From: Andreprevotia lacus DSM 23236
Lineage (GTDB): Bacteria; Pseudomonadota; Gammaproteobacteria; Burkholderiales; Chitinibacteraceae
Reading direction: 5' to 3'
NCBI RefSeq assembly: GCF_900176275.1
Contig: NZ_FWXD01000003.1
Coordinates: forward strand, 167,878 to 231,877
DNA: 64,000 bases
Of this stretch, positions 10,475-18,562 are shown one piece after another. A program made the translations under genes and the position numbers. Below the pieces are notes generated by a model. The model saw only the letters and a list, made by a program, of their open reading frames with translations, was not told the origin of the DNA and did no database searches. How positions within the stretch are numbered: the first letter of the stretch is position 1; each line of letters begins with the position of its first letter.

Positions 10475-11860
10475 TCAGCCGCGATAAAGGCTGGCGTCGA
10501 TATGGTGTTTGCGGATCAGCTCGAACAGCGCGCGGCGGTTCTTTTGTGCCAGACGCGCCGCCTGGGTGATATTGCCTTCGCACGTTTGCAGCAGGCGCTC
10601 GATATAGCTGCGCTCGAAGCGTTCGACCGCGCGCGCCTTGGCCAGATTGAATGATTCCGCCTCATCCGTGACGAGGGGCTGGGGCAGGTCCAGATCGGCC
10701 GGCAACAGCATGCCGCCATTGCTCATCAGCACGGCCCGCTCCAGCACATGCTTGAGTTCACGCACATTGCCGGGCCAGTCATGCTCGCGCAGCGCCGCCA
10801 GGGCATCCGGGTGCAGCTGCGGCACCGGCAAACCCTGGTCACCGCAGAGTTGCGCCACGAAATGCACGGCCAGCAGGGGAATGTCCTCTGCCCGCTCGCG
10901 CAGGGCAGGCAGCGTGAGCGACAACACATTGAGGCGGAAAAACAGGTCTTGCCGGAAAGCACCAGTCGCCACCAGCAGTTTGAGGCAACGGTTGCTGGCC
11001 GCCAGCACGCGCACATTGGCCTTGTGCATGGTGTTGGCGCCCACCTGCCGGTATTGCTTGTCCTCCAGAAAGCGCAACAGCTTGGCCTGCGCGCCCAATG
11101 GCAACGAATCGATTTCATCCAGGAACAGCGTACCGCCTTCTGCCTCGCGCACCAGGCCGGGCCGGGCGGCATGGGCATGGGTGTAGGCGCCCTTCACGTG
11201 GCCGAACAGCTCGTCCTCGACCAGCTCCTGCGGGATGGCGCCACAATTGACCGCCACCCACGGCCCCCCCGCCCGCTGCGATGAATAATGAATGGTGCGC
11301 GCGCACACCTCCTTGCCGCTGCCGGTCTCGCCGAGGATCAACACCCCGGCTTCGGACTGGGCAATCCGCCCCAGCCGGGCAATCTGGCTGCGAAACGCCG
11401 GGCTCTGGCCTATGGGCTCGGGCAGATTGCCCGCCGGGCGCGGCAAGGGTGCAGCCTGGGGCGGGTTTGCCGGCATCGCGGCGCGGGTACTCAAGGCACG
11501 ACGCAAGCGGGCCAGCAGCTCGTCGGCACGGAAAGGCACGCCCAGAAAATCACTGGCCCCGCTGGCCAGCAGGCCCAGCAGGCCCTCGCCCGGCAGATCG
11601 TCGGCCACTACCAGCACCGGAGTGGCGGGCTGCTCGCTGCGCCAGCGGGCGATCAGCGCGCTGGCGGCCGGCAACGCGGCCGCTCCGGTCACCACCAGCG
11701 CCAGTGCGGCCTCGGGCAGTGCCCGCCCATGATAGGGGCTGAGCGACTGGCAAAGGTCGGCCAGCGCCAGATCACGGCAGTCAGCCAGCGCGGCCCGCAG
11801 GGCAGGCAACGCAGCACTGTCCATGCACAAGGCGGTAACCGCAACCGAAAGAGGGGACAT
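10475..11860 (-). CDS. sigma-54-dependent transcriptional activator, degenerate receiver
   Basis: This 461-residue bacterial enhancer-binding protein has an N-terminal receiver-like domain (about 1-125), a central AAA+ domain (about 150-380) with Walker A GETGSGKE at 177-184 and Walker B GGTLFLDEID at 242-251, and a C-terminal Fis-type helix-turn-helix (NITQAARLAQKNRRALFELI). The receiver appears to lack the phospho-acceptor Asp after its third strand (ALALVVTGA), so control by phosphorylation is doubtful. The sigma-54 contact loop reads GAYTHA at 224-229 rather than GAFTGA. The start is set at the ATG at 11860; 40 in-frame upstream residues do not fit the family. A weak TTGACG/ATTTTG promoter with 17-bp spacing lies at 11928-11956. 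It lies upstream of the eCIS operon in the same orientation and probably controls it. Confidence 0.92.
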   Translation of the reverse strand: MSPLSVAVTALCMDSAALPALRAALADCRDLALADLCQSLSPYHGRALPEAALALVVTGAAALPAASALIARWRSEQPATPVLVVADDLPGEGLLGLLASGASDFLGVPFRADELLARLRRALSTRAAMPANPPQAAPLPRPAGNLPEPIGQSPAFRSQIARLGRIAQSEAGVLILGETGSGKEVCARTIHYSSQRAGGPWVAVNCGAIPQELVEDELFGHVKGAYTHAHAARPGLVREAEGGTLFLDEIDSLPLGAQAKLLRFLEDKQYRQVGANTMHKANVRVLAASNRCLKLLVATGAFRQDLFFRLNVLSLTLPALRERAEDIPLLAVHFVAQLCGDQGLPVPQLHPDALAALREHDWPGNVRELKHVLERAVLMSNGGMLLPADLDLPQPLVTDEAESFNLAKARAVERFERSYIERLLQTCEGNITQAARLAQKNRRALFELIRKHHIDASLYRG

Positions 11861-12241
11861 GACTTCTTGTACCTGCTGGGCAGCTGAATACGTGTGCGAG
11901 AGCCTGTTTTTTACCTCTAGCCCGGCACAAAATCCAGTGCAGCCGATACCCGTCAAGCCGCGAGAATGCTGGATTTTCAAACTTCATTTCAAGACAAGAC
12001 AGTATCTATGTGCGCTGCTGCCAGCGCCGTTTGCCACGCAGCCTGCGGCCCGGCTGGCGCCGACAGTAAACCGCGACCGATCGCGCACACCGGAAAAACG
12101 TCAGCAAGCCGACATCAAAGACACGATGATGTTGTCATGAACTTGTGGCAGGTTTCACACTTTTTCAGGTGCACGCACAGGGCCCGGCGGGGAAATACCG
12201 TCCCTGTCAGCACGGGGATGGCATGCGCCCTCCCCGGTCAA
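11861..12241. other. 381-bp intergenic region
   Basis: Between the activator start and the DUF1501 stop, both on the minus strand. It holds the weak candidate activator promoter (11928-11956, minus) and a short GC-rich hairpin near 12212-12236 downstream of the DUF1501 gene that lacks a clear T-tract. I see no gene in it. Confidence 0.5.
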
Positions 12242-13624
12242 TCACACAAACCCGATATTCCAGCTGCTGGCATTGAAGTTGCGCAAATTGGGCAGTACGG
12301 TCAGCAGGTCGGTATTGGATATGCCGAACCAGCCGCCCAGCGTGGCGGCATACTGATCGACTGACAGCGTGGGTAGCAAGCGTCCCTCGCCCACATCATC
12401 CGGGCCATTGTTGGCAACGGCCGGCGGCGTGCCGTAGAGCTGCTTGCCCTTGACCGCGCCGCCCAGCACGAAATGCATGCTGCCCCAGCCATGATCCGAC
12501 CCGTCGTTGTTGCCCGACAGGGTGCGACCGAAGTCCGATGCGGTAAAGGTGGTGACCTGGCTGGCCACGCCCAGATCGACGGTGGCGTTGTAGAACGCCG
12601 CCAGCGCGCTGGATACCGACGTCAACAGGCCCGGGTGCACATTCAGCAAGCCATCGTGCGTATCGAAGCCCCCTAGCGACACGAAGAACACCTGCCGCTT
12701 GGCACCAATGGCACCCGCACTGGCGATCATGCGCGCCACCATCTTGAGCTGGTCGGCCAGGCTGTTGCCGGTCGGAAACGCGGTGGTGATCGCGCTGGCC
12801 GGCACCAGATTGCTGGTCAGCTGGCTGCCGGTATCGAGCGCGCGCTTGGTCACCCGGCTGTATTCCGCTTCAAGCAACTGGGGGCTGGGCTGGGTGATCA
12901 GTGTTTGCAGCGCCGCGGCAGCACCGCTGGAACCGAACAGGCTGCTGGCAGCGCGCAGCGGCACCGGGCCGCTGGTCGATACCTGGTATTGCACCGCAGT
13001 GCCACCGGACAGATACACCGCATTGCCCGATACGTTCACGCAGGTAAAGGTGGCATTGCCGTTGCCCGCCATCACCAGATCGCCCATGCGGCCACCCCAG
13101 CCGGTGGTCGCCCCTTCGGGAGAGGACGATTGCCACACCGACTGCTGATCATTGTGCGAAAACAGCTTGGGCGGCAGCGGTACTGATTTGGCCTGGTATT
13201 GCGCCTTGGTGGTGGGCTGCACCAGCGTACCCACGTTCAGCACCGTCGCCATCTTGCCTGCATTGAAAATGGGCAGCAGCGGCGCCAGCTCGGGCGCCAG
13301 CGCATACTGGCGCCCCCCGGCGAGCGCCTGCGTGGGCACCAGCACTGTGCCATCGAGCGCACTGCGGGTGTACGCCAAGGTCGGGCGCAGGCCGTTGTAG
13401 AGGTTGTAGTTGGTCTGGTCGTAGGGAATCAGGGTGTTGGCGTAATCGTTGCCGCCATACAGAAACACGCAGACCAGTGCCTTGTAGTCGGTTGCACCGG
13501 CAGCTGCAGCCTCACCCATGGCCGCCAGGCTCATCGCCCACGGCGTGGCCAGTCCTGCCAGCGACAGAGCGGAAGCCTGCTTGAGAAAGGCACGGCGGGA
13601 CGGGTCCATGACATCGCGTTTCAT
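12242..13624 (-). CDS. DUF1501 family protein, Tat-exported
   Basis: A 460-residue protein with a twin-arginine signal (SRRAFLKQASALSLAGLA) and the DUF1501 body beginning KALVCVFLYGGNDYANTLIP. The C-terminal SDFGRTLSGNNDGSDHGWG motif is characteristic; DUF1501 proteins belong to the alkaline-phosphatase/sulfatase-like fold and are nearly always paired with DUF1800 proteins. The ATG at 13624 follows GGAGAC with 8-nt spacing and is preferred over a GTG at 13642 that overlaps the DUF1800 stop. Likely periplasmic or surface-exposed. The substrate is unknown. Confidence 0.93.
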   Translation of the reverse strand: MKRDVMDPSRRAFLKQASALSLAGLATPWAMSLAAMGEAAAAGATDYKALVCVFLYGGNDYANTLIPYDQTNYNLYNGLRPTLAYTRSALDGTVLVPTQALAGGRQYALAPELAPLLPIFNAGKMATVLNVGTLVQPTTKAQYQAKSVPLPPKLFSHNDQQSVWQSSSPEGATTGWGGRMGDLVMAGNGNATFTCVNVSGNAVYLSGGTAVQYQVSTSGPVPLRAASSLFGSSGAAAALQTLITQPSPQLLEAEYSRVTKRALDTGSQLTSNLVPASAITTAFPTGNSLADQLKMVARMIASAGAIGAKRQVFFVSLGGFDTHDGLLNVHPGLLTSVSSALAAFYNATVDLGVASQVTTFTASDFGRTLSGNNDGSDHGWGSMHFVLGGAVKGKQLYGTPPAVANNGPDDVGEGRLLPTLSVDQYAATLGGWFGISNTDLLTVLPNLRNFNASSWNIGFV

Positions 13625-13638
13625 CGTCTTGTCTCCGT

Positions 13639-15375
13639 TCACTTCTGTACCAGATATTCGGGGGCGGCCATTGTCAGCAGGATGGCGGCATATACCCGGT
13701 TATTGCGCGTGGCATCGGTACCGGTGGGCATGCCGGCAATGGTGTTCTGCAGCAAGGACACGGTATTGGCCCCCAGTTGGTTGGCCGCCAGCAGCAGATT
13801 GGCCTGCGCCACCAGTGCAGCCGGGTTGTCGACCAGCGCCAGCAAGCTGGCGTACTGCCCCTTGATGTCACTGATACCGGTACCGATGGCCAGCTGCATG
13901 TAGTTGATGTAACCCAGCACCGACGACTCGTTGGTAATCTGGAATTCCGGCGCCACCAGCCCGGCCGTGGCAATTGCACTATTGGGCGGCACATAGCCGG
14001 GGCGAAAGAAATTGAACACGCTGGACGAACGCAGCGGGCTTTGCCCCAGCCGCGTGGCCGGATCCGAGGTATCGCCGATGGCCCAGGCATCGCTCGGTGA
14101 TGTCGCCCCGAATGCGCGCGCCCAGGCAGTCAGCCGCAGGATCGGCTCGCGCAGCTTGCCAAAGCCAGTTTGCGCGGCGGTGGCGCTGTTGCGCGCCTCG
14201 TCGTCCAGCAGCAGCGCGCGGATCACCGCGCGCAGATTGCCCTTCACCCCGCTGCCATCATTATTGAACACAGCGGCGATGCGCTGCACATAGGCCGGGC
14301 TGGGGTTGCTGGTGACCAGCCGCTGGATCAACTGCCGGCTCACGAACGGCGCGACGTTGGGGTGCGCAAAAATGATGTCCAGCGCGGCATTCAGGCTGGC
14401 TGCGCCATCCAGCCCGGCCGGCACGGTGGCCCCCAGAAAGGTGCTGGCCCCGGTCTCGTGGCGGGCAGCCACCTGCACCATCGGGCGGCGTTGAAAGTCC
14501 GGCGTGTTGCCATTGCCCACCGACAGGTCCCAGTCCCAGCCGGTGAAAATGCGCGCCAGCCCGGTGATGTCGTCCAGCGTATAGGTTTCCTGCGTCTTGC
14601 CGTTTACCAGCCTGGGCGTGCCATCCGCATTGAGCTGCAAGAGGCCGATGGTGAACAGCTGCATCAATTCGCGCGCGTAGTTCTCATCCGGAAAGGCGCC
14701 AGTCTTGGCGTTGTATTTGACGTTGCCGCGAAAGGTCAGGTATTCGCCCATGGCCGCGCTGGTCGAGACTTGCTGCAGCAGGGTGCGGTAGTTGCCGAAG
14801 GCGTTGTTTTCGAGGATGTCGAGATAGTTGGCGGCGGCAAAGGCGCGCCAACCGCCTGACAAGCCATTGATCGATACCACCAGCAGCTCGGACAACGCCA
14901 GGGTCACACGCTGGCGCAAGGTATCAGGCGAGGCAATCAGCTTGCGCCATGCACAGGCATCGAAGCCATTCATGCCGTTTTTGTTGCCGGCCGTATCAAA
15001 GCTTTTGCTCGCCAGCCAGTCACAGCGGCTCATGCTCTGTGGCAACGCCATCTGCTCGTCGATCCACGCGGCATAGCCTATGGCCTGCACGCGCGTCAGT
15101 TGCGCGGTATCGGCCCCGGTGGATGCCTGCGCCAGAAAACGGGCCGCCTGCTGCGCACTCGGCGCAAGTTGCGGCGGCAAAGTGGGAACCGGGCTGGGGA
15201 CAGGTGTCGCCCCCCCGCCGTTCGGACTGGGGCTTGGGCTGCTACTACCGCCGCCTCCGCCGCAAGCCGCCAAAGTGCCAGCCAGCGCAAGAACGACCGC
15301 CCCCTGTCCTGCCAGGCGAGCCAGACCATCGCCCTCTCCGGCGACAGGGCTTGGTGATGAAGGCTTGGTCTGCAT
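13639..15375 (-). CDS. DUF1800 family lipoprotein
   Basis: A 578-residue protein with a lipoprotein signal (lipobox LAAC) followed by a Gly/Ser/Pro-rich linker and the DUF1800 body, starting AARFLAQASTGADTAQL and including FRGNVKYNAKTGAFPDENYARELM. DUF1800 and DUF1501 genes are typically adjacent and act together by inference; the biochemical role is unknown. The ATG at 15375 is supported by TTGGAG six bases upstream. Other in-frame starts reach far into the non-coding region. The 203 bp between this start and the PhoD stop probably contains its promoter. Confidence 0.92.
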   Translation of the reverse strand: MQTKPSSPSPVAGEGDGLARLAGQGAVVLALAGTLAACGGGGGSSSPSPSPNGGGATPVPSPVPTLPPQLAPSAQQAARFLAQASTGADTAQLTRVQAIGYAAWIDEQMALPQSMSRCDWLASKSFDTAGNKNGMNGFDACAWRKLIASPDTLRQRVTLALSELLVVSINGLSGGWRAFAAANYLDILENNAFGNYRTLLQQVSTSAAMGEYLTFRGNVKYNAKTGAFPDENYARELMQLFTIGLLQLNADGTPRLVNGKTQETYTLDDITGLARIFTGWDWDLSVGNGNTPDFQRRPMVQVAARHETGASTFLGATVPAGLDGAASLNAALDIIFAHPNVAPFVSRQLIQRLVTSNPSPAYVQRIAAVFNNDGSGVKGNLRAVIRALLLDDEARNSATAAQTGFGKLREPILRLTAWARAFGATSPSDAWAIGDTSDPATRLGQSPLRSSSVFNFFRPGYVPPNSAIATAGLVAPEFQITNESSVLGYINYMQLAIGTGISDIKGQYASLLALVDNPAALVAQANLLLAANQLGANTVSLLQNTIAGMPTGTDATRNNRVYAAILLTMAAPEYLVQK

Positions 15376-15578
15376 CGGCAACTCCAACATGAAAGCGTGA
15401 GCAAAGCGACAGGCTAGCTCAACGGGGCAACAGGGTAGCCGGTTTACGCCACACGACCAACGAGGGTGCTCATAATTGCACGGCGGGCGATCAACCGGCG
15501 ACGCAGCATGCGCCGCCGGTGGGGAAGATGCAAAGCAAGCCCGGCCGGGCAACGCCAACCAGGATTGCTTAGTCGCGC

Positions 15579-17813
15579 TTACAGCAACTCGACGGACGGC
15601 TGATTCACCGGCACCCGCAAACGGGTGGTCTGCTGCAATGCCGGCGACGGTGCCTGGCCATTGCTCAGCCGTGCCACCTTGCGGAACTCGACCTGCAGCT
15701 CGCCCGGCAGCACGGTGACCACCGCATAACCCTGTGCATCGGTATCGGCATACTTGATCCACGGGTTGTTGACCGGCGCCACGCCGGTCTGGCTGTTGGC
15801 AAACGGGTTGAGGCGCTTGGCCACTTCGCTGGCCGGCACATTGGCAGCCGGGATCTTCAACGCGGCAGCCAGTTGCTGCTGGATCAGCCCGGCCAGTGTC
15901 ATTGCGGCGACCGAGCGCGATGCAGCAGCCAACGCGGCGATGGTGGTGGCAATGGTCGCTCCCATGGTGCCGCCGACGGTGTCGTTGAAGCTGTTGATCG
16001 GCGCAGCCGACAGGCTGGCGGTAGCAACAAACGCAGCGGCGGGCACCTTGCCGGCGGCAATCGCGGCCCCCACGGCCTGCTGGATGGCGCTGGTGTTGCT
16101 CAGGTCGGTCACGCCTGCGGCCATGGCGATGGCGGCGGACAGCATCTGGATGGCAATCGCCTCGGCCTTCTGCTCGGAAATCACCACCAGCGGCGCGGCT
16201 GCAGCAAAGGTCGGGTCGGACGTGCTGCTGGCAAAATAGCTGTAGAACGAATCGCTGCTGATGCCAGCCGTGACCAGATCGACCATGGTGGCCGCACCGG
16301 TGCTGTAGTCGTCATACACGCTGCCGGCATAGAAGCTGTGGATATCGCCGGTCAGCGCCACCACATTGCGGATGCTCTGGTTGCGCAGGAAGCCGACCAG
16401 GTTCTTGCGCTCGGCGTTATAGCCGTCCCACTGGTCGGCGTTGAGCACGAACTCGGTCTTGAGCGCGGCCGGCGCACCGGGAATGGTGCTGCCATCCAGA
16501 CGCATGCGCAGCAGCGAGACCTCGTTGCCCCAGAACTTCCAGGTGGCCGGGCTTTGCTGCATGGTTTGCTGCCACCAGTTGCGCTGTGTCTGGCCCAGCA
16601 TGGTCACCGGGCTGAGCGGGTCCAGCCCGGCGGCGGTTGCCGCAGCGATTTTCTTGCCTTCGATGGCGGCCAGCGTGGCAGCCGGCACCAGATAGCGGCT
16701 GCCGATGCTGCTGCCGACAGCGGCCTCCGGGATGACGTGGTCGGCGCGGTACAGGCGCTCGTCGGTCATCACCAGATGCGCCAGCTTGCCAAAGCGGAAG
16801 TCGCGGTAGAGCTTGATGTTGGTGAAGGCCGGGTTGCTGGCATCGAAGGTCACGTCAGCCGGCATGAACTCGAACCACGCCTGGTTGGCGCTGCGGCGGC
16901 GTGCGGTGTCGTGGTCGTTGTCACCCACACCGGTGGCTGCGTTATAGGTGCCATTGGTATAGGTGGTGGCATCACCCCAGCAATCGTCCGAGAACTCGTG
17001 GTCGTCCCAGGTGGCGATCAGCGGGAAGCGCGCGTGCACGGCCTGCAGGCGCGGGTCGCTGCGGTATTGCTTGTACAGCGCGCGGTAGTCGGCCAGGGTG
17101 GATGCGTAGCGCGCACCGCTGTTGCCGCTCTTGTACGGGCCATCCGGCAGGCTGAGCTTGCCGTGGCGGCTTTCCACGCTGCCGTTCTGGAACGATTCGC
17201 CGACGGTTTCGTAGATGTAGTCACCCAGATGCACGATGAAGTCGAGATCATCGGCCGCCAGCAGATCGAACGCGCCCCAGTGGTTGATGCTCCAGTCCTG
17301 GCAGGACAGGAAGGCAAACTTGAGCCTGGCCACTTCGGCATCGCTTGCCGGCGCGGTGCGGGTGCGGCCAACGGGCGAGCGGCTGTCGCCGGCAACAAAC
17401 TGGTAGTAATAGGTGGTGGCCGGTGCCAGGCCGGTGATCTTGTGGCGCAGCGTGTGATCCCACGCTGTGAGCGCACTCAGCGCGACTTCGGTGGTGGCGC
17501 CGATCAGCGCATCGGTCTTGCCGATCTGACCGCTGGCATCGCTGCTGGTGATGATGAGCTTGACCGCGATATCGGCGCCACTGCTGACGGCAATCGGGTC
17601 GGAGCCCTGCGGCAGCACCCGGGTCCAGAACAGCACGCTGTCCGGGCGCGGATCGCCACTGGCGATGCCTTGCGGAAACTGGAACAACGCGGGTTTGCTG
17701 TTGTTGTCCGGCGTGGTGCCGTCGCTACCGCCGCTGGAACAGGCGGCCAGCATGCCGCCAAGGCTGGAAACAGTAATAAAGCCAGTCAGTTTGAGAAAGC
17801 CGCGCCGATCCAT
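15579..17813 (-). CDS. phoD: PhoD-type alkaline phosphatase, Tat lipoprotein with large insertion
   Basis: A 744-residue PhoD-like metallophosphatase. The N-terminus MDRRGFLKLTGF is a twin-arginine signal and LAAC a lipobox. The PhoD N-domain (FPQGIASGDPRPDSVLFWTR) and catalytic motifs follow: FLSCQDW, HLGDYIYE, TWDDHEFSDDCWG and VALTGDIHSFYAG. These coordinate Fe/Ca in PhoD phosphodiesterase/monoesterases. An Ala-rich, helix-prone stretch of about 150 residues (roughly 529-682) separates the AGISSDSFYSYF segment from the terminal NPWIKYADTDAQGYAVV strands; ordinary PhoD proteins join these directly. It shares orientation with the DUF1800/DUF1501 pair, and all three are exported. Confidence 0.94.
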   Translation of the reverse strand: MDRRGFLKLTGFITVSSLGGMLAACSSGGSDGTTPDNNSKPALFQFPQGIASGDPRPDSVLFWTRVLPQGSDPIAVSSGADIAVKLIITSSDASGQIGKTDALIGATTEVALSALTAWDHTLRHKITGLAPATTYYYQFVAGDSRSPVGRTRTAPASDAEVARLKFAFLSCQDWSINHWGAFDLLAADDLDFIVHLGDYIYETVGESFQNGSVESRHGKLSLPDGPYKSGNSGARYASTLADYRALYKQYRSDPRLQAVHARFPLIATWDDHEFSDDCWGDATTYTNGTYNAATGVGDNDHDTARRRSANQAWFEFMPADVTFDASNPAFTNIKLYRDFRFGKLAHLVMTDERLYRADHVIPEAAVGSSIGSRYLVPAATLAAIEGKKIAAATAAGLDPLSPVTMLGQTQRNWWQQTMQQSPATWKFWGNEVSLLRMRLDGSTIPGAPAALKTEFVLNADQWDGYNAERKNLVGFLRNQSIRNVVALTGDIHSFYAGSVYDDYSTGAATMVDLVTAGISSDSFYSYFASSTSDPTFAAAAPLVVISEQKAEAIAIQMLSAAIAMAAGVTDLSNTSAIQQAVGAAIAAGKVPAAAFVATASLSAAPINSFNDTVGGTMGATIATTIAALAAASRSVAAMTLAGLIQQQLAAALKIPAANVPASEVAKRLNPFANSQTGVAPVNNPWIKYADTDAQGYAVVTVLPGELQVEFRKVARLSNGQAPSPALQQTTRLRVPVNQPSVELL

Positions 17814-17954
17814 GGTGATATCCGTGCCAATGTAAAAGCACGCACACTACGACGCGAAGATGACCGGATTAAAACAGTTATTTGAATTTGTGTTGACGAT
17901 GGGCACGGGCTGCAGCCGCCCCTATATGGGCGGCCCTGCCTGCGTGCAGCGAAA

Positions 17955-18272
17955 TCAGATCGCGAGTTGGTCCAGCGCAGCGCCGGTAGCGAGGAAATCG
18001 ACCACCCATTGCGGCTTGCGGCCACGGCCGGTCCAGGTCTGGCTGGCATCAGCCGGATTGCGGTATTTGGCGACGCCGGTCGAAGTCGATTTGCCGGCCT
18101 TGCCTGCAGCACCCAGCAGCTCTTCCAGCGAGAAACCGTTTTCGGCAGCCAGTTTCTTGATGGCGGCAATCGCGTCGCGCTTTTCGCTGACTTTGCGTTG
18201 CTCGATGGCTGCGGCAATTTCCTTTTGCAGGTCAAACAATTGTGGCAGGGTGTAGGCCGAAAAATCGGTCAT
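17955..18272 (-). CDS. H-NS family nucleoid protein
   Basis: A 105-residue H-NS-like protein: an N-terminal coiled oligomerisation region (residues about 8-48) and a C-terminal DNA-binding motif YRNPADASQTWTGRGRKPQW at 70-89, containing the AT-hook-like TWTGRGRKP core. Such proteins silence AT-rich and horizontally acquired DNA in beta- and gammaproteobacteria. It is monocistronic, 141 bp upstream (in transcription terms) of the PhoD gene. It could silence the neighbouring eCIS or secreted-protein genes, but nothing in the sequence shows a specific target. Confidence 0.95.
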   Translation of the reverse strand: MTDFSAYTLPQLFDLQKEIAAAIEQRKVSEKRDAIAAIKKLAAENGFSLEELLGAAGKAGKSTSTGVAKYRNPADASQTWTGRGRKPQWVVDFLATGAALDQLAI

Positions 18273-18503
18273 GACGGACTCCAGTTGATTAGTCAGGCAA
18301 AGAATGAATCATACGTTAAGGAAAGCATTTACCGCTATCAACCTGACGGGCATTTTTTCACTCCCATCTTGATTGTTGTATAGCGCAAGTGCACAAACCG
18401 GCAGCAACAAACCGAAAAAACCAGATGGCTCAATGGATTGGCGAGCAATCGGCAATTATGTACAGCCCTATTCCCCTATCCGGACCTTAGGCAAACACAC
18501 AAC

Positions 18504-18530
18504 AAAAAAGGCGAGCCTTACGGCTCGCCT
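18504..18530 (-). terminator. rho-independent terminator of the chitin-binding protein gene
   Basis: A nine-base-pair stem (AGGCGAGCC/GGCTCGCCT, loop TTAC) is followed on the minus strand by six T residues. It lies 32 bp downstream of the stop at 18563. The rest of the 18273-18562 gap carries the H-NS promoter region and no gene that I can see. Confidence 0.9.
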
Positions 18531-18562
18531 GACATGAATACCTATCCAGCTAGCTGGACTGT

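Noticed and set aside
10206..10487. 93-codon open frame in the eCIS promoter gap
   Set aside because: No ribosome site, no domain, overlaps the activator gene end; better explained as regulatory DNA.
15873..17885. 670-codon open frame on the plus strand
   Set aside because: Antisense to the PhoD gene, with no recognisable domain.
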